Positions 1 to 8,276 are shown, numbered from the stretch's first letter. The stretch is DNA of 22,459 nt from Oscillospiraceae bacterium (GCA_017440445.1 JAFSHE010000044.1:1-22459); one strand, 5' to 3'. Numbers and translations are program-made. The notes: a model not told the origin generated them from the letters alone.

Positions 1-1
1 T

Positions 2-1282
2 AAATATGACACCTTCCGCTACATGGGCAAGATCGAAAAGATAGTCGGAATGACTATTGAAGCAAGCGGTCCCACCTGTAATATCGGTGATGTGTGCCGC
101 ATATATTCAAAGGATATGGCGTCTTTTGTCAACGCAGAGGTTGTGGGCTTCAATAAGGAGAACATCCTGCTGATGCCTTACACCGAGATAGAGGGTATCG
201 GTCCCGGAAGTATCGTTGACAATACCGGCGACAAGCTGATGCTGAGAGTCGGTAACGAGCTTATCGGACGTATCGTTGATGCAACGGGAAATCCCCTTGA
301 CGGAGGCGAACAGCCCAACTGTCCTGATACTATATCGATCACAGGTATTCCTGTAAACCCGTTCACAAGACCACCTATTAAAGAAACTATCGAGCTTGGC
401 GTAAAGGCCATCGATGGTATGCTTACAATGGGTAAGGGACAGAGAATGGGCATATTCGCAGGCTCCGGTGTCGGTAAGTCCACACTGATGGGTATGATAG
501 CCCGTAAGGTAAAGGCAGATGTCAATGGTATTGCACTGGTAGGAGAGCGAGGCCGTGAGGTGCGTGAGTTTATCGAGCGTGACCTTGGTCCTGAGGGTAT
601 GGCACGTTCTGTACTGGTGGTTGCGACCTCTGACCAGCCCGCCATGATGAGAAGTAAATGTCCGCTGACGGCGACAGCCATTGCGGAGTACTATATGAAG
701 CAGGGTAAGGACGTCCTGCTCATGATGGACAGTCTTACTCGTTATGCAATGGCATTACGTGAGGTAGGTCTTTCCGTCGGAGAGCCTCCAATAGCAAGAG
801 GATATACGCCTTCGATATACAGTAATATGCCTAAACTCCTGGAGCGCGCAGGAAATTTCCCCGAAGGCTCCATTACAGGAATTTATACCGTACTGGTTGA
901 GGGTGACGATACCAATGAGCCTATCGCAGATACCGTTCGAGGTATCATCGACGGACATATCATCCTGTCAAGAAAGATCGCTGCGCAGAACCATTATCCT
1001 GCGATAGATATTCTCCAGAGCGTCAGCCGTCTTATGTCGGAGATAGCCTCTCCCGAGCAGAAGCAGGCTGCGGGTCAGCTGAGAAATCTGCTGTCACTAT
1101 ATACAAACAATCAGGACCTTATATCCATCGGCGCATATAAACATGGCACAAACCCTGCGCTTGATGAGGCGATAAGGAAGATAGATAAGATAAATGAGTT
1201 TCTGATGCAGAGGGTGGACGATTCCATCAGCTTTGATGAAACTGTAAAGCTGCTGATACAGGCAGTAAGCAACGAAAAGTAA
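2..1282 (+). CDS. fliI: Flagellar export ATPase FliI (5' partial)
   Basis: This is the cytoplasmic ATPase that energises and primes flagellar type III export, homologous to the F1 beta subunit. The reading frame is open to the left edge: seven codons (KYDTFRY) precede the ATG at 23, and FliI proteins normally carry such residues before MGK. The real start is therefore outside the window and ATG 23 is probably internal. Counting from ATG 23, the N-terminal beta-barrel spans about residues 1-95. Walker A is AGSGVGKST (146-154), GERGREVREF follows (174-183), and Walker B is VLLMMDSLTR (231-240). The roughly 425 visible residues nearly fill the usual length of about 435-450. The frame stops 17 bases before fliJ. 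F1 and V-type subunits and the virulence homologue SctN are unlikely given the flagellar neighbours. Confidence 0.97.
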   Translation, partial: KYDTFRYMGKIEKIVGMTIEASGPTCNIGDVCRIYSKDMASFVNAEVVGFNKENILLMPYTEIEGIGPGSIVDNTGDKLMLRVGNELIGRIVDATGNPLDGGEQPNCPDTISITGIPVNPFTRPPIKETIELGVKAIDGMLTMGKGQRMGIFAGSGVGKSTLMGMIARKVKADVNGIALVGERGREVREFIERDLGPEGMARSVLVVATSDQPAMMRSKCPLTATAIAEYYMKQGKDVLLMMDSLTRYAMALREVGLSVGEPPIARGYTPSIYSNMPKLLERAGNFPEGSITGIYTVLVEGDDTNEPIADTVRGIIDGHIILSRKIAAQNHYPAIDILQSVSRLMSEIASPEQKQAAGQLRNLLSLYTNNQDLISIGAYKHGTNPALDEAIRKIDKINEFLMQRVDDSISFDETVKLLIQAVSNEK

Positions 1283-1299
1283 CGCAAGGGTGATATTTG

Positions 1300-1746
1300 A
1301 TGAAGAAATTCCAGTTTACGCTCCAGAAGCTTATGGATTTCCGTGAGCAGGAGCTTGACCGTCAGAAAAACACTCTCAGCGCACTTCGTGGCGAGCTTGT
1401 GAAGATAGAGGAGGCCACTGCGGAGCTTCGCAGGAAGGTATATTCCGAAAGTGCAGACCTTGAAAGAGTTTGTGCGAGTGGAGCGCAGGCCTATGAGATA
1501 TCAATGCGAAATAGGTACATAGTTACACTTCAGCAGGAGATACATCTCAAGGAGCAGCAGGCAGTTGAGAAGCAGGCCGAGATAGAAAAACAGCTTGGCG
1601 TGGTGGTAGAGGCCACAAAGGATGTAAAGACCCTTGAAAAGCTGGAAGAAAAGCAGCTTGAGGAGTATAAGGCTCTTGAAACTAAGGAAAACGAGCAGTT
1701 TATTGAGGAGTTCGTTTCCGGTGCCGCAATAAGAAACGGCACTTGA
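1300..1746 (+). CDS. fliJ: Flagellar export chaperone / ATPase stalk FliJ
   Basis: A 148-residue, highly charged, almost entirely helical coiled-coil protein rich in Glu, Lys and Gln. It opens with MKKFQFTLQKLMDFREQELD, typical of FliJ. FliJ sits in the FliI hexamer like the gamma subunit of F1, contacts FlhA and recycles export chaperones. Sequence identity in this family is low, so the call rests on the N-terminal FxFxLQKLMDFRE pattern, size, coiled coil and position directly after fliI. A TTG at 1297 would add one residue, but I chose ATG 1300 because AAGGGTG at 1286-1292 is well spaced for it. No motif is missing that I can judge. Confidence 0.9.
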   Translation: MKKFQFTLQKLMDFREQELDRQKNTLSALRGELVKIEEATAELRRKVYSESADLERVCASGAQAYEISMRNRYIVTLQQEIHLKEQQAVEKQAEIEKQLGVVVEATKDVKTLEKLEEKQLEEYKALETKENEQFIEEFVSGAAIRNGT

Positions 1747-1808
1747 TATGCTATCATGGCGAAAGCCTTGATATATACTATTCTAATATAAGGAGGTGAA
1801 AGAAGAAT

Positions 1809-3539
1809 ATGGCAGTATCAATGAATGCAGGATTTATGCGAAGCGACTACATGATATCCGACGCAGCAATCCCCATGAGGATGGAGGAGCTTGAACAGCT
1901 TGAGCAGAGCGCAAAGTTTTCCGAGATACTTGGTGAGATAGGCGATACTCCCGTAAAGGAAGTGCAGTCTGCACAGGATACCGAGGTCGAAAGTAATGTT
2001 GTTTCTGAAGCGGATACTCCTGTAACTGAAGGTGTTGCAGTTGATAGTGAAGGTGCCGCTGAAAAGGTAGTCCTTACTAAGGCAGAGCTGAAAGATCTTG
2101 CAAGAAAAGTAGTGCGTGGTGAGCTGAAGCTCAGCGAGATACCTGAGGAGCTTAAGACAGACGCTCTGTTGATGGTCATTGCGATGATGCTTATGGGAAT
2201 TCCCGAGGACGAGATACCTGCACTTCAGGACGCACCCGAGGGCGATATTACTGTTGCAGTAGGCGCAATTGAACCTGAAAAGACGAAATCTGACAAGACC
2301 CCCGAGCTTAACGAGCTGCTGCTGAAGTTTGCAAAGACACAGCAGGAGGCAGATAAGATCGAAGAAACATCAGAGAGCGATGCTGGAGTACCTGCACAAC
2401 CTGAGGACATTATGTTAAAACAGGTGGATGCGAAACGATCCGAGCATCTTGCAGAGGTAGCTGTACCGGTACAGGTACAGGAAATACCAGAGGCAGATGT
2501 AGTGCAGGAAGTTGAAAAGCTCAGTACCGAGCCGACACCGATCAGCAAAGAGGTCGAGCATATCTCTTTTGACAGTGTGACCGAAACCGAACAACAAGAG
2601 ATTACAGCCCTTGCAGGTATGGTGACAGATGATACCATCAAGGTAGAAGGTACATCACAGCCTGTTAAGACAGATGCGAATGTGCAAAATGCAGTGGCTG
2701 AACCCATAGCAGCAGTACAGATGCCCACAGGATCAGCACAGGCGCATACAAGCGAAAACAATGGCTTTGGTAAAAATGAGAATCCAACTACTGCGGCGAA
2801 TGTTCAGACCACAGTTACAGAGCGTGTAAATGACATCAGCGAGGAATTCGTGGATATCAGACGTATCGTATCCGATGTGACTGTAAAAACGACTGAGCCA
2901 CAGAAGCAGACAGATGTTCAGAACACTGTTGAAGTAAGCTTCGGGTCAAACGACATGCAGAGAAGCAGACTTGTTGTGAAGTCGGATGAGCTGAACATGC
3001 TGAAGAATGCGACTGCACCCGTAGCAGATGATACCGCAGACGAGCTTAACGTACTGACACAGAATGTACCGCAGACAGAGATATCTGAAATGCCCATGGT
3101 ATTCACAAGAAGTGACGGTAGTGAGGTTTCTGTAAAGCCTTCAGAGGTCCTTGAACAGGTAACAACAGGTATTATCGAGCATGCCGAAACTGTTACTGAC
3201 GGTAAGACGGAATACAGCATCACGCTTACTCCAGAAGACCTTGGAAGCATCACTGTAAAGCTTACAAAGGCGGCTGATGGTGCGCTTACAGTAAGCATCG
3301 CAGCGGATAATGCGAGAACACAGCGCCTTTTAGAGGAAAGCGGTCTGGCTATCCAGAACAGCCTGCGGCAGAACGGTATCGAGCTTGAGTCCTGGCAGAC
3401 AGTAAACGAGTCACAGCAGGAGAACAGAGCACAGGATTATCAGGGCAGCAGCAAAAATCCTTATTATCAGGAGGAGAATGACTCCGAAAACAGCGACGCT
3501 GATGATAACAGCTTCGCAGAGCTGATATCAGCTATGTAA
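1809..3539 (+). CDS. fliK: Flagellar hook-length control protein FliK
   Basis: A secreted molecular ruler that measures hook length and switches the FlhB export gate from rod/hook to filament substrates. The first about 450 of 576 residues are low-complexity and acidic, rich in Glu, Val, Thr, Ala and Gln, with repeated EVEK/TVTE-like stretches and no cysteine. That is typical of the disordered ruler part. Residues about 462-545 match the folded C-terminal Flg_hook domain, with the signature ITLTPEDLGSITVKL and then LLEESGLAIQNSLRQNGIEL. A strong AGGAGGTG site at 1791-1798 fixes the ATG. At 576 residues it is longer than the enteric form (about 400). It lies between fliJ and flgD, the usual place. 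The N-terminal part cannot be aligned by eye to any named protein. Confidence 0.93.
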   Translation: MAVSMNAGFMRSDYMISDAAIPMRMEELEQLEQSAKFSEILGEIGDTPVKEVQSAQDTEVESNVVSEADTPVTEGVAVDSEGAAEKVVLTKAELKDLARKVVRGELKLSEIPEELKTDALLMVIAMMLMGIPEDEIPALQDAPEGDITVAVGAIEPEKTKSDKTPELNELLLKFAKTQQEADKIEETSESDAGVPAQPEDIMLKQVDAKRSEHLAEVAVPVQVQEIPEADVVQEVEKLSTEPTPISKEVEHISFDSVTETEQQEITALAGMVTDDTIKVEGTSQPVKTDANVQNAVAEPIAAVQMPTGSAQAHTSENNGFGKNENPTTAANVQTTVTERVNDISEEFVDIRRIVSDVTVKTTEPQKQTDVQNTVEVSFGSNDMQRSRLVVKSDELNMLKNATAPVADDTADELNVLTQNVPQTEISEMPMVFTRSDGSEVSVKPSEVLEQVTTGIIEHAETVTDGKTEYSITLTPEDLGSITVKLTKAADGALTVSIAADNARTQRLLEESGLAIQNSLRQNGIELESWQTVNESQQENRAQDYQGSSKNPYYQEENDSENSDADDNSFAELISAM

Positions 3540-3565
3540 ATCTTAACGAAGGGAGAAAAGAAGAT

Positions 3566-4465
3566 ATGTCTGATGCAATCAGCTTTCTGACCAGCAGCGA
3601 GCAGATACAGGCGAATTACGAGAAGTACAAGGATAAATTCGAGGATTCCACAGCGGAGCTTGTAAATTCCGAGACCTTCCTTAACCTGCTTGTAGCGGAG
3701 ATGACAAACCAGGACCCTCTGGAGCCTACCTCCAATACGGAGTTCGTAACTCAGATGGCTCAGTTTACATCGCTTCAGTATGCACAGGATTCTAGTAAGT
3801 ACGCAGAAGCAAATTACGCATCCTCACTGGTCGGCAAGACAGTAACCGCATCTAAGATGGATGGCAGTAAGCAGATAACCAAGACCGGCGTTGTTGAGCA
3901 GGTAATGAAGAACGGCGACACTTACACACTCATGATAGGTGGAACAAAGTTTGAGCTTTCTCATGTAACATCCGTTGATGCAGCGGCAGGTAGCGCAGGC
4001 TCTGACAGTAATACCATTTCCACAGGTACGGCACTTGGCGATACTATCGCAAGGGCATCCATGATGATCGGTATGCAGGCTACAATAAGCGAAAAGCAGG
4101 AGCAGGGTGTAAAGACAGAAACAGGTATCATTGAGTCTATTCAGGTCAAGGACGGAGTAGTAAATGTTGTTATCGGCGGAAACGCATATAAGCTTTCCGA
4201 TGTAACAGAAGTAAAGTACCCCACAGTTGAAGTTCCCGATGTGGATACTGACAACAAGACCGAGACCGAAACACAGCCCGAGCAGGAAGCAACAGAGGCA
4301 GTTACAGGTACTGAAACACATCCCGTTGAAGAAGAACAGTTTTCACCCGAGGATCAGGCCTTACTGGATCAGCTTTTTGAAATGCTTGAACAGGAGCAGG
4401 GCGATGAGCAGATCGACGAGGATATTCAGGATCTTGAAGATGACATCGTAACAGACGAGGTATAA
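3566..4465 (+). CDS. flgD: Hook-capping/scaffold protein FlgD with duplicated tudor-like unit
   Basis: FlgD caps the growing hook and is needed for polymerisation of FlgE. Residues about 32-85 form the conserved N-terminal export/scaffold region, including ETFLNLLVAEMTNQDPLEP and TEFVTQMAQFTSLQ. Two similar segments follow, residues 86-137 and 164-216. Each has an S-x-(V/M) entry, a TG(V/I)(V/I)E core, a glycine turn and IGG-x-x-(F/Y)-x-LS-x-VT-x-V, so the tudor-like unit appears duplicated. The C-terminal about 80 residues form a Thr/Glu-rich linker and a strongly acidic helical tail ending EDDIVTDEV. At 299 residues it is long for a Firmicute FlgD. An AGGGAG ribosome site precedes the ATG. 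The identity is firm; the duplication and the tail are discussed under findings. Confidence 0.94.
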   Translation: MSDAISFLTSSEQIQANYEKYKDKFEDSTAELVNSETFLNLLVAEMTNQDPLEPTSNTEFVTQMAQFTSLQYAQDSSKYAEANYASSLVGKTVTASKMDGSKQITKTGVVEQVMKNGDTYTLMIGGTKFELSHVTSVDAAAGSAGSDSNTISTGTALGDTIARASMMIGMQATISEKQEQGVKTETGIIESIQVKDGVVNVVIGGNAYKLSDVTEVKYPTVEVPDVDTDNKTETETQPEQEATEAVTGTETHPVEEEQFSPEDQALLDQLFEMLEQEQGDEQIDEDIQDLEDDIVTDEV

Positions 4466-4491
4466 GAGATTAAGCACGGAGGCTGAAAATT

Positions 4492-4899
4492 ATGCTGATA
4501 AGCGAGTATTTGGCGCTTCGCAATCAGATCAGCGTTACCACAGGAACTCCTGTTGCCAATATTCCGACAACAGCACCGCAGGAGGCGGAGCAGGGCGGTT
4601 CATTTGCAGCGGCATTACAGGAGAAGCTTGCAGAAAAGCAGGCAGGCGTGGAGTTTTCAAAGCATGCCATACAGCGTCTTGAAGAAAGAAGCATTGATCT
4701 TGCTGAAGGAAACACTCTTGAACGACTTAACAAGGGCGTTGAGATAGCAGCAGACAAGGGCAGCAACGAAACACTAGTTCTTGTGGATCAGACGGCGTTT
4801 GTTGTAAGCGTCAGAAATAACAAGGTAATAACCACACTCTCTCACGAAGATCTGAGAGGAAACATTTTCACAAACATAGATTCGACCGTTATAATATGA
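4492..4899 (+). CDS. TIGR02530-family flagellar operon protein
   Basis: A 135-residue protein of the small family found between flgD and flgE in many Firmicutes and named only as flagellar operon protein (TIGR02530). The conserved part is the C-terminal half: FSKHAIQRLEERSIDL, then LNKGVEIAADKGSNETLVLVD, VSVRNNKVITT and NIFTNIDSTVII at the end. The first about 50 residues are an Ala/Gln/Thr-rich, probably flexible leader. I see no signal peptide or membrane segment. GGAGG at 4478-4482 lies 9 bases before the ATG. Position suggests a role in hook assembly or FlgE/FlgD export, but the biochemical function is not established, so I give no symbol. Confidence 0.88.
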   Translation: MLISEYLALRNQISVTTGTPVANIPTTAPQEAEQGGSFAAALQEKLAEKQAGVEFSKHAIQRLEERSIDLAEGNTLERLNKGVEIAADKGSNETLVLVDQTAFVVSVRNNKVITTLSHEDLRGNIFTNIDSTVII

Positions 4900-4985
4900 A
4901 CGGACCTTTACAGGAATTCATGCGGGAGTTCCGAATGAACTGTCGCAGACGGTTGATCTGATCTATTCACTATGGAGGTCACAAA

Positions 4986-6986
4986 ATGGTAAAATCATTA
5001 TACACAGGCGTATCAGGCCTTAAGACACACCAGCAGAAGATGGACGTTATCGGTAACAACATCGCTAACGTAAATACAACAGGCTACAAGACAAACGTTG
5101 TTACATTCTCTGATGTTTATTATCAGACAAAGAAAACACCCACAGGAACATCCGCTACACTTGGTGGTACAAACCCCATGCAGGTTGGTTATGGTGTTCA
5201 GATGAATACAACTACACCTAACATGACACAGTCCGGATTTACTTTCTCCGATAGCATCTATGATATGGCTATTGATGGTGAGGGCTTCTTCCAGCTGATG
5301 GATGGTCAGGGAAATACGCTCTACACAAGAGCAGGTATTTTTAATATTGATGAAGAAGGTTATCTCGTAAACGCAGACGGTTTCCACGTTCTCGGTGTTA
5401 CAGGTAATTCTGAGGGTCAGTCCGCAGGCTCTGAGATAATCAGAATCACACTTCCTGATACAGAGGCTAAGTGCTCATCTGCTACAAAGGAGATAAACGG
5501 TACAGATGTAACTATCTCTGTTTCCGCTCCTTCCGATAACACAGATATGTCTCTCACATTCACAAATTCTACATACCCCTATGCAACATTCTCCAATGGT
5601 ATCCTTAACGTGTTCTTCAACATGGATAAGCAGTACCAGTCTGATGTTGATTTTGAGAACGCTATTACAGAGGCTATCAACGCAGGTGGTGTTACACTTC
5701 CCGATGACGTTGAGATAAAGTTTGAGTTTGCTACTGTTCCCGATGACCCCGAGGCAGTTATTGCAACAAACGAGATCGAGGCTTGGAACTTTGCTACCAC
5801 ATCTGCTTCCGGCGAGAATCGTTGGGAATACACTTATACAGACCCTGTTACAGCTGCTACCGAGATCAAGTATGCTCAGATCGGTTTTGATACAGATGAT
5901 CTGAAGCAGGATGATATTCCTGTAACCATTACGTATTCCGATGCAGATTCTGCAACTAAGATACTTGCTGCTCCTACCGTTGCTGATGATGGAACCATAA
6001 CTGGTGAATGGCAGATACAGCTTTGTAGCGTATCTACTTCCTCTGAGATAAACGAGGCAATAAAGAATTATATTGAGGAGCAGGCTCTTCTTGATCCTCC
6101 TGTTACTGTTCCCAATCTGAAGTGTACAAGATTTGTTATGCCCTCTGATTCTGCTAACAGAGCGACAGCAATAGCTGCTATTCCCACAGTGAATGTAAAC
6201 GGTACAGATGTTCAGGGTATCGCACTTGATGGTACAGATGAAGGCTCTCTTGGTCTTAAGGTAGCAGCTACAGAGCCCGGCGAGTATGCTAATGACTACA
6301 AGATCACTTTCGCATACTCCTCTAGCTATGGCAAGACAAAGGCTGTATGGGATGAGAACAACCTTACCATCACAGTATGCAACGATACAACACTTGCTGA
6401 TATCAACGAGCAGATCGAAAAGGTTGCAAACGGCGACAAGGAGAAGCTGCTTGTTCTCAGCGGAATGGCAGAGCTTAACTCCATGAATGCTGCTCAGCGT
6501 GAGGCACTGTTCGGTGCTAACCCCTCCGTATCTCTCGGCGGCGGTAAGGACAGCTTCTATACAGAGGTTGCAAAGTCCCTTACCACCTTCAATCTGACAG
6601 ACGGACGTCAGGGCGAGCCTCAGACATATATGAACCTTGAGAACGTAACAGTTCAGCAGGATGGTACGATCATTGGCTACCACGCTGTTCACGGATATAT
6701 GACACTCGGACGTATCGATATCGCAACATTCGATAACCCCAATGGTCTTTCCGCTATCGGCGGTACGATCTTTGCTGAGTCCGTTGCATCCGGTCAGGCA
6801 CAGGTGGCAATTGCAGGTCAGGACGGCGCAGGCGAGGTAGTTTCCGGCGCACTTGAGATGTCCAACGTTGACCTTGCTCAGGAGTTCACAGACATGATCA
6901 CCACACAGAGAGGTTATCAGGCTAACTCCAGAGTTATCACAACATCCGATACAATGCTTGAGGAGCTTCTCAACCTCAAGAGATAA
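4986..6986 (+). CDS. flgE: Flagellar hook protein FlgE, large form
   Basis: The subunit of the flagellar hook, the universal joint between rod and filament. The N-terminal rod/hook signature MVKSLYTGVSGLKTHQQKMD and IGNNIANVNTTGYK is complete. The D1 region continues through MAIDGEGFFQL (about 94-104). The C-terminal helix segment GALEMSNVDLAQEFTDMI with TTQRGYQANSRVITTSD (about 621-655) matches the family. Between residues about 155 and 535 is a large variable domain that may contain three divergent repeat units. It holds four cysteines (163, 347, 380, 465), unusual for a hook protein. At 666 residues it is much longer than the enteric form (about 400). GGAGGT at 4974-4979 precedes the ATG. 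Codon choice shifts toward GCT, CTT and ACA, in keeping with high expression. The distal end is marked by a stable hairpin. Confidence 0.97.
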   Translation: MVKSLYTGVSGLKTHQQKMDVIGNNIANVNTTGYKTNVVTFSDVYYQTKKTPTGTSATLGGTNPMQVGYGVQMNTTTPNMTQSGFTFSDSIYDMAIDGEGFFQLMDGQGNTLYTRAGIFNIDEEGYLVNADGFHVLGVTGNSEGQSAGSEIIRITLPDTEAKCSSATKEINGTDVTISVSAPSDNTDMSLTFTNSTYPYATFSNGILNVFFNMDKQYQSDVDFENAITEAINAGGVTLPDDVEIKFEFATVPDDPEAVIATNEIEAWNFATTSASGENRWEYTYTDPVTAATEIKYAQIGFDTDDLKQDDIPVTITYSDADSATKILAAPTVADDGTITGEWQIQLCSVSTSSEINEAIKNYIEEQALLDPPVTVPNLKCTRFVMPSDSANRATAIAAIPTVNVNGTDVQGIALDGTDEGSLGLKVAATEPGEYANDYKITFAYSSSYGKTKAVWDENNLTITVCNDTTLADINEQIEKVANGDKEKLLVLSGMAELNSMNAAQREALFGANPSVSLGGGKDSFYTEVAKSLTTFNLTDGRQGEPQTYMNLENVTVQQDGTIIGYHAVHGYMTLGRIDIATFDNPNGLSAIGGTIFAESVASGQAQVAIAGQDGAGEVVSGALEMSNVDLAQEFTDMITTQRGYQANSRVITTSDTMLEELLNLKR

Positions 6987-7030
6987 TTAGTTAAGGCAGG
7001 CTAGTCCTGCGATGAATGATTAACGCTTTC

Positions 7031-7056
7031 AGTCCCCGCTTTACGGGGCGGGGACT
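7031..7056 (+). other. Stable RNA hairpin downstream of flgE
   Basis: A perfect 9-bp GC-rich stem, AGTCCCCGC (7031-7039) with GCGGGGACT (7048-7056), closes an 8-base loop 45 bases after the flgE stop. No T-run follows (GTTATACG comes next), so it does not look like a full intrinsic terminator. It more likely blocks 3' decay of the flgE message or marks a processing site. This reading is inference; the stem itself is plain in the sequence. Confidence 0.7.
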
Positions 7057-7077
7057 GTTATACGTTAGGGGTATATT

Positions 7078-7299
7078 ATGATATTTCTTACAAAGCTTGA
7101 CGGAAAGGAGTTCCTGTTAAATGAGCTTCTTATCGAGACCGTCACTGAAACTCCGGATACGGTAATAGCACTTTCAAACGGACATACCTACATAGTCCGT
7201 GAGAGTATGAAGGAGCTTCAAGCAAAGATACTTGAATACAACAGGAATCAGCGCCGCCGCACACTGCGGCACCGTTCATCGGACGGCGAGGACCTTTAA
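7078..7299 (+). CDS. flbD: FlbD-family flagellar small protein
   Basis: A 73-residue protein that matches the short FlbD/YlzI family found after flgE in Firmicutes and spirochaetes. It begins MIFLTKLDGKEFLLN, the diagnostic N-terminus, followed by LIETVTETPDTVIALSNGHTYIV and ES-x-x-ELQAKI. The C-terminal 20 residues are basic then acidic (RNQRRRTLRHRSSDGEDL). It should not be confused with the unrelated Caulobacter FlbD transcription factor. The function is unknown; the small cytoplasmic domain and constant position suggest help in hook or motor assembly. AGGGGT before the ATG is a moderate ribosome site. Confidence 0.92.
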   Translation: MIFLTKLDGKEFLLNELLIETVTETPDTVIALSNGHTYIVRESMKELQAKILEYNRNQRRRTLRHRSSDGEDL

Positions 7300-7383
7300 T
7301 ATAAAAGCCGTGGACAAGCCGATGTGCTGTCCCCGAAAATGACATTATATGTACTTTACATACAGAAAAGCGAGGGATATATT

Positions 7384-8154
7384 TTGAATTTATCACTTAT
7401 CATAGGCTGGGTAATTGCATTCGGCCTGGTAGTTTTCGGTATCTTTGACGGTGGTGAGATAAGCACGTTTATCCACGTGGCTTCGCTGGCTATTACAGTG
7501 GGCGGTACACTTGGATGTCTTATCGCCTCTTTCCCGTTGTCCTATCTTATTGGTGTGCCTAAAAAGTTTGTTATGGCTCTTATGCCGAAGAAATACAAGC
7601 CCGAAAAGTACATTGATGAGATCGAGGAATATGCAAAGATCGCAAGAGGCCGTGGTCTGCTGGCACTTGAAGAAAGCGCTAACAACTGTAAGGACCCCTT
7701 TATGAAGTCTGCTCTTATGCTTATCGTTGATGCAAATGATGCGGATAAGGTACGCGGTATGCTGGATGACGCGATCAACTTTATGGTAGAGCGTCATGAA
7801 AACGGACGTGCATTCTTTGAGAAGGGAGTCGGTGTATTCCCTGCGTTCGGTATGCTTGGTACGCTGGTAGGTCTTATCAACATGCTGAAGAACATGACCG
7901 ACTCAAGTGGTCTGGCTTCAGGTATGTCTACGGCGCTTATCACTACATTCTATGGTTCGTTGTTTGCTAATGTTCTTTTTGCTCCTGTTGCAGCTGCTTT
8001 AAAGAACACTCACGAGGATGAACTCCTCTGTATGCAGATAATCGAGGAGGGAGTTCTTGCTATTGCGGCAGGCTCAAACCCCAGATACATACGTGAAAAA
8101 CTGGAATTTATGTTACCTAAGAGTAAAAAGAAGGCAGAATCTTCCGGTTCTTAA
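7384..8154 (+). CDS. motA: Flagellar stator protein MotA
   Basis: An inner-membrane stator subunit that forms the ion channel with MotB and pushes on FliG. I place the start at TTG 7384, giving 256 residues. GAGGG at 7372-7376 is 7 bases upstream, and the protein then opens directly with membrane helix 1 (LSLIIGWVIAFGLVVFGIFDGG), as family members do. Starts at 7324 or 7339 would add an atypical leader without a ribosome site. The cytoplasmic loop carries RGRGLLALEE, with Arg and Glu matching the residues that touch FliG. The channel prolines lie in VFPAFGMLGTLVGL and FAPVAAALK. Four membrane helices are visible. The coupling ion (H+ or Na+) cannot be decided from this sequence by eye. Confidence 0.95.
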   Translation: MNLSLIIGWVIAFGLVVFGIFDGGEISTFIHVASLAITVGGTLGCLIASFPLSYLIGVPKKFVMALMPKKYKPEKYIDEIEEYAKIARGRGLLALEESANNCKDPFMKSALMLIVDANDADKVRGMLDDAINFMVERHENGRAFFEKGVGVFPAFGMLGTLVGLINMLKNMTDSSGLASGMSTALITTFYGSLFANVLFAPVAAALKNTHEDELLCMQIIEEGVLAIAAGSNPRYIREKLEFMLPKSKKKAESSGS

Positions 8155-8195
8155 AAGTTTTTTTGCAAAATCTTAAAAAAAATTCAATAAAGGGT

Positions 8196-8224
8196 TTGCA
8201 AAATCCGCAAATATATGTTACAAT
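8196..8224 (+). promoter_or_regulatory. Sigma-A promoter with extended -10 upstream of motB
   Basis: TTGCAA (8196-8201) and TACAAT (8219-8224) are separated by exactly 17 bases, and TGT directly before the -10 box supplies the extended TGn element. The start point would be near 8231, leaving a leader of about 45 bases before the motB ATG. The surrounding A/T-rich 120-base gap is the longest in this part of the operon. It may provide constitutive expression of motB and the genes downstream. Confidence 0.6.
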
Positions 8225-8276
8225 AATATAATAGGTGTGGTTTGTTTCACGCCTGTTAGGAAAAGGAGGCGCGTTT

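Noticed and set aside
178..681. Antisense open frame of 167 codons opposite fliI
   Set aside because: Ser/Pro/Ile-rich composition typical of the complement of a coding strand, with no start signals; fliI is certain on the other strand.
1765..1791. Promoter-like TTGATA and TATTCTAAT before fliK
   Set aside because: No -10 box stands at 16-18 bases from the TTGATA; the A/T-rich gap is short and followed by a strong ribosome site only.
5475..6692. Long antisense open frame (405 codons) opposite flgE
   Set aside because: It mirrors the flgE coding frame, has no ribosome site, is rich in Cys, Ile and Ser in an unnatural way, and matches no family I recognise. It is a by-product of flgE codon choice.
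7324..7383. Longer motA start upstream of the TTG at 7384
   Set aside because: The extra 20 residues have no ribosome site in front and do not resemble MotA N-termini, while GAGGG is well placed for TTG 7384.
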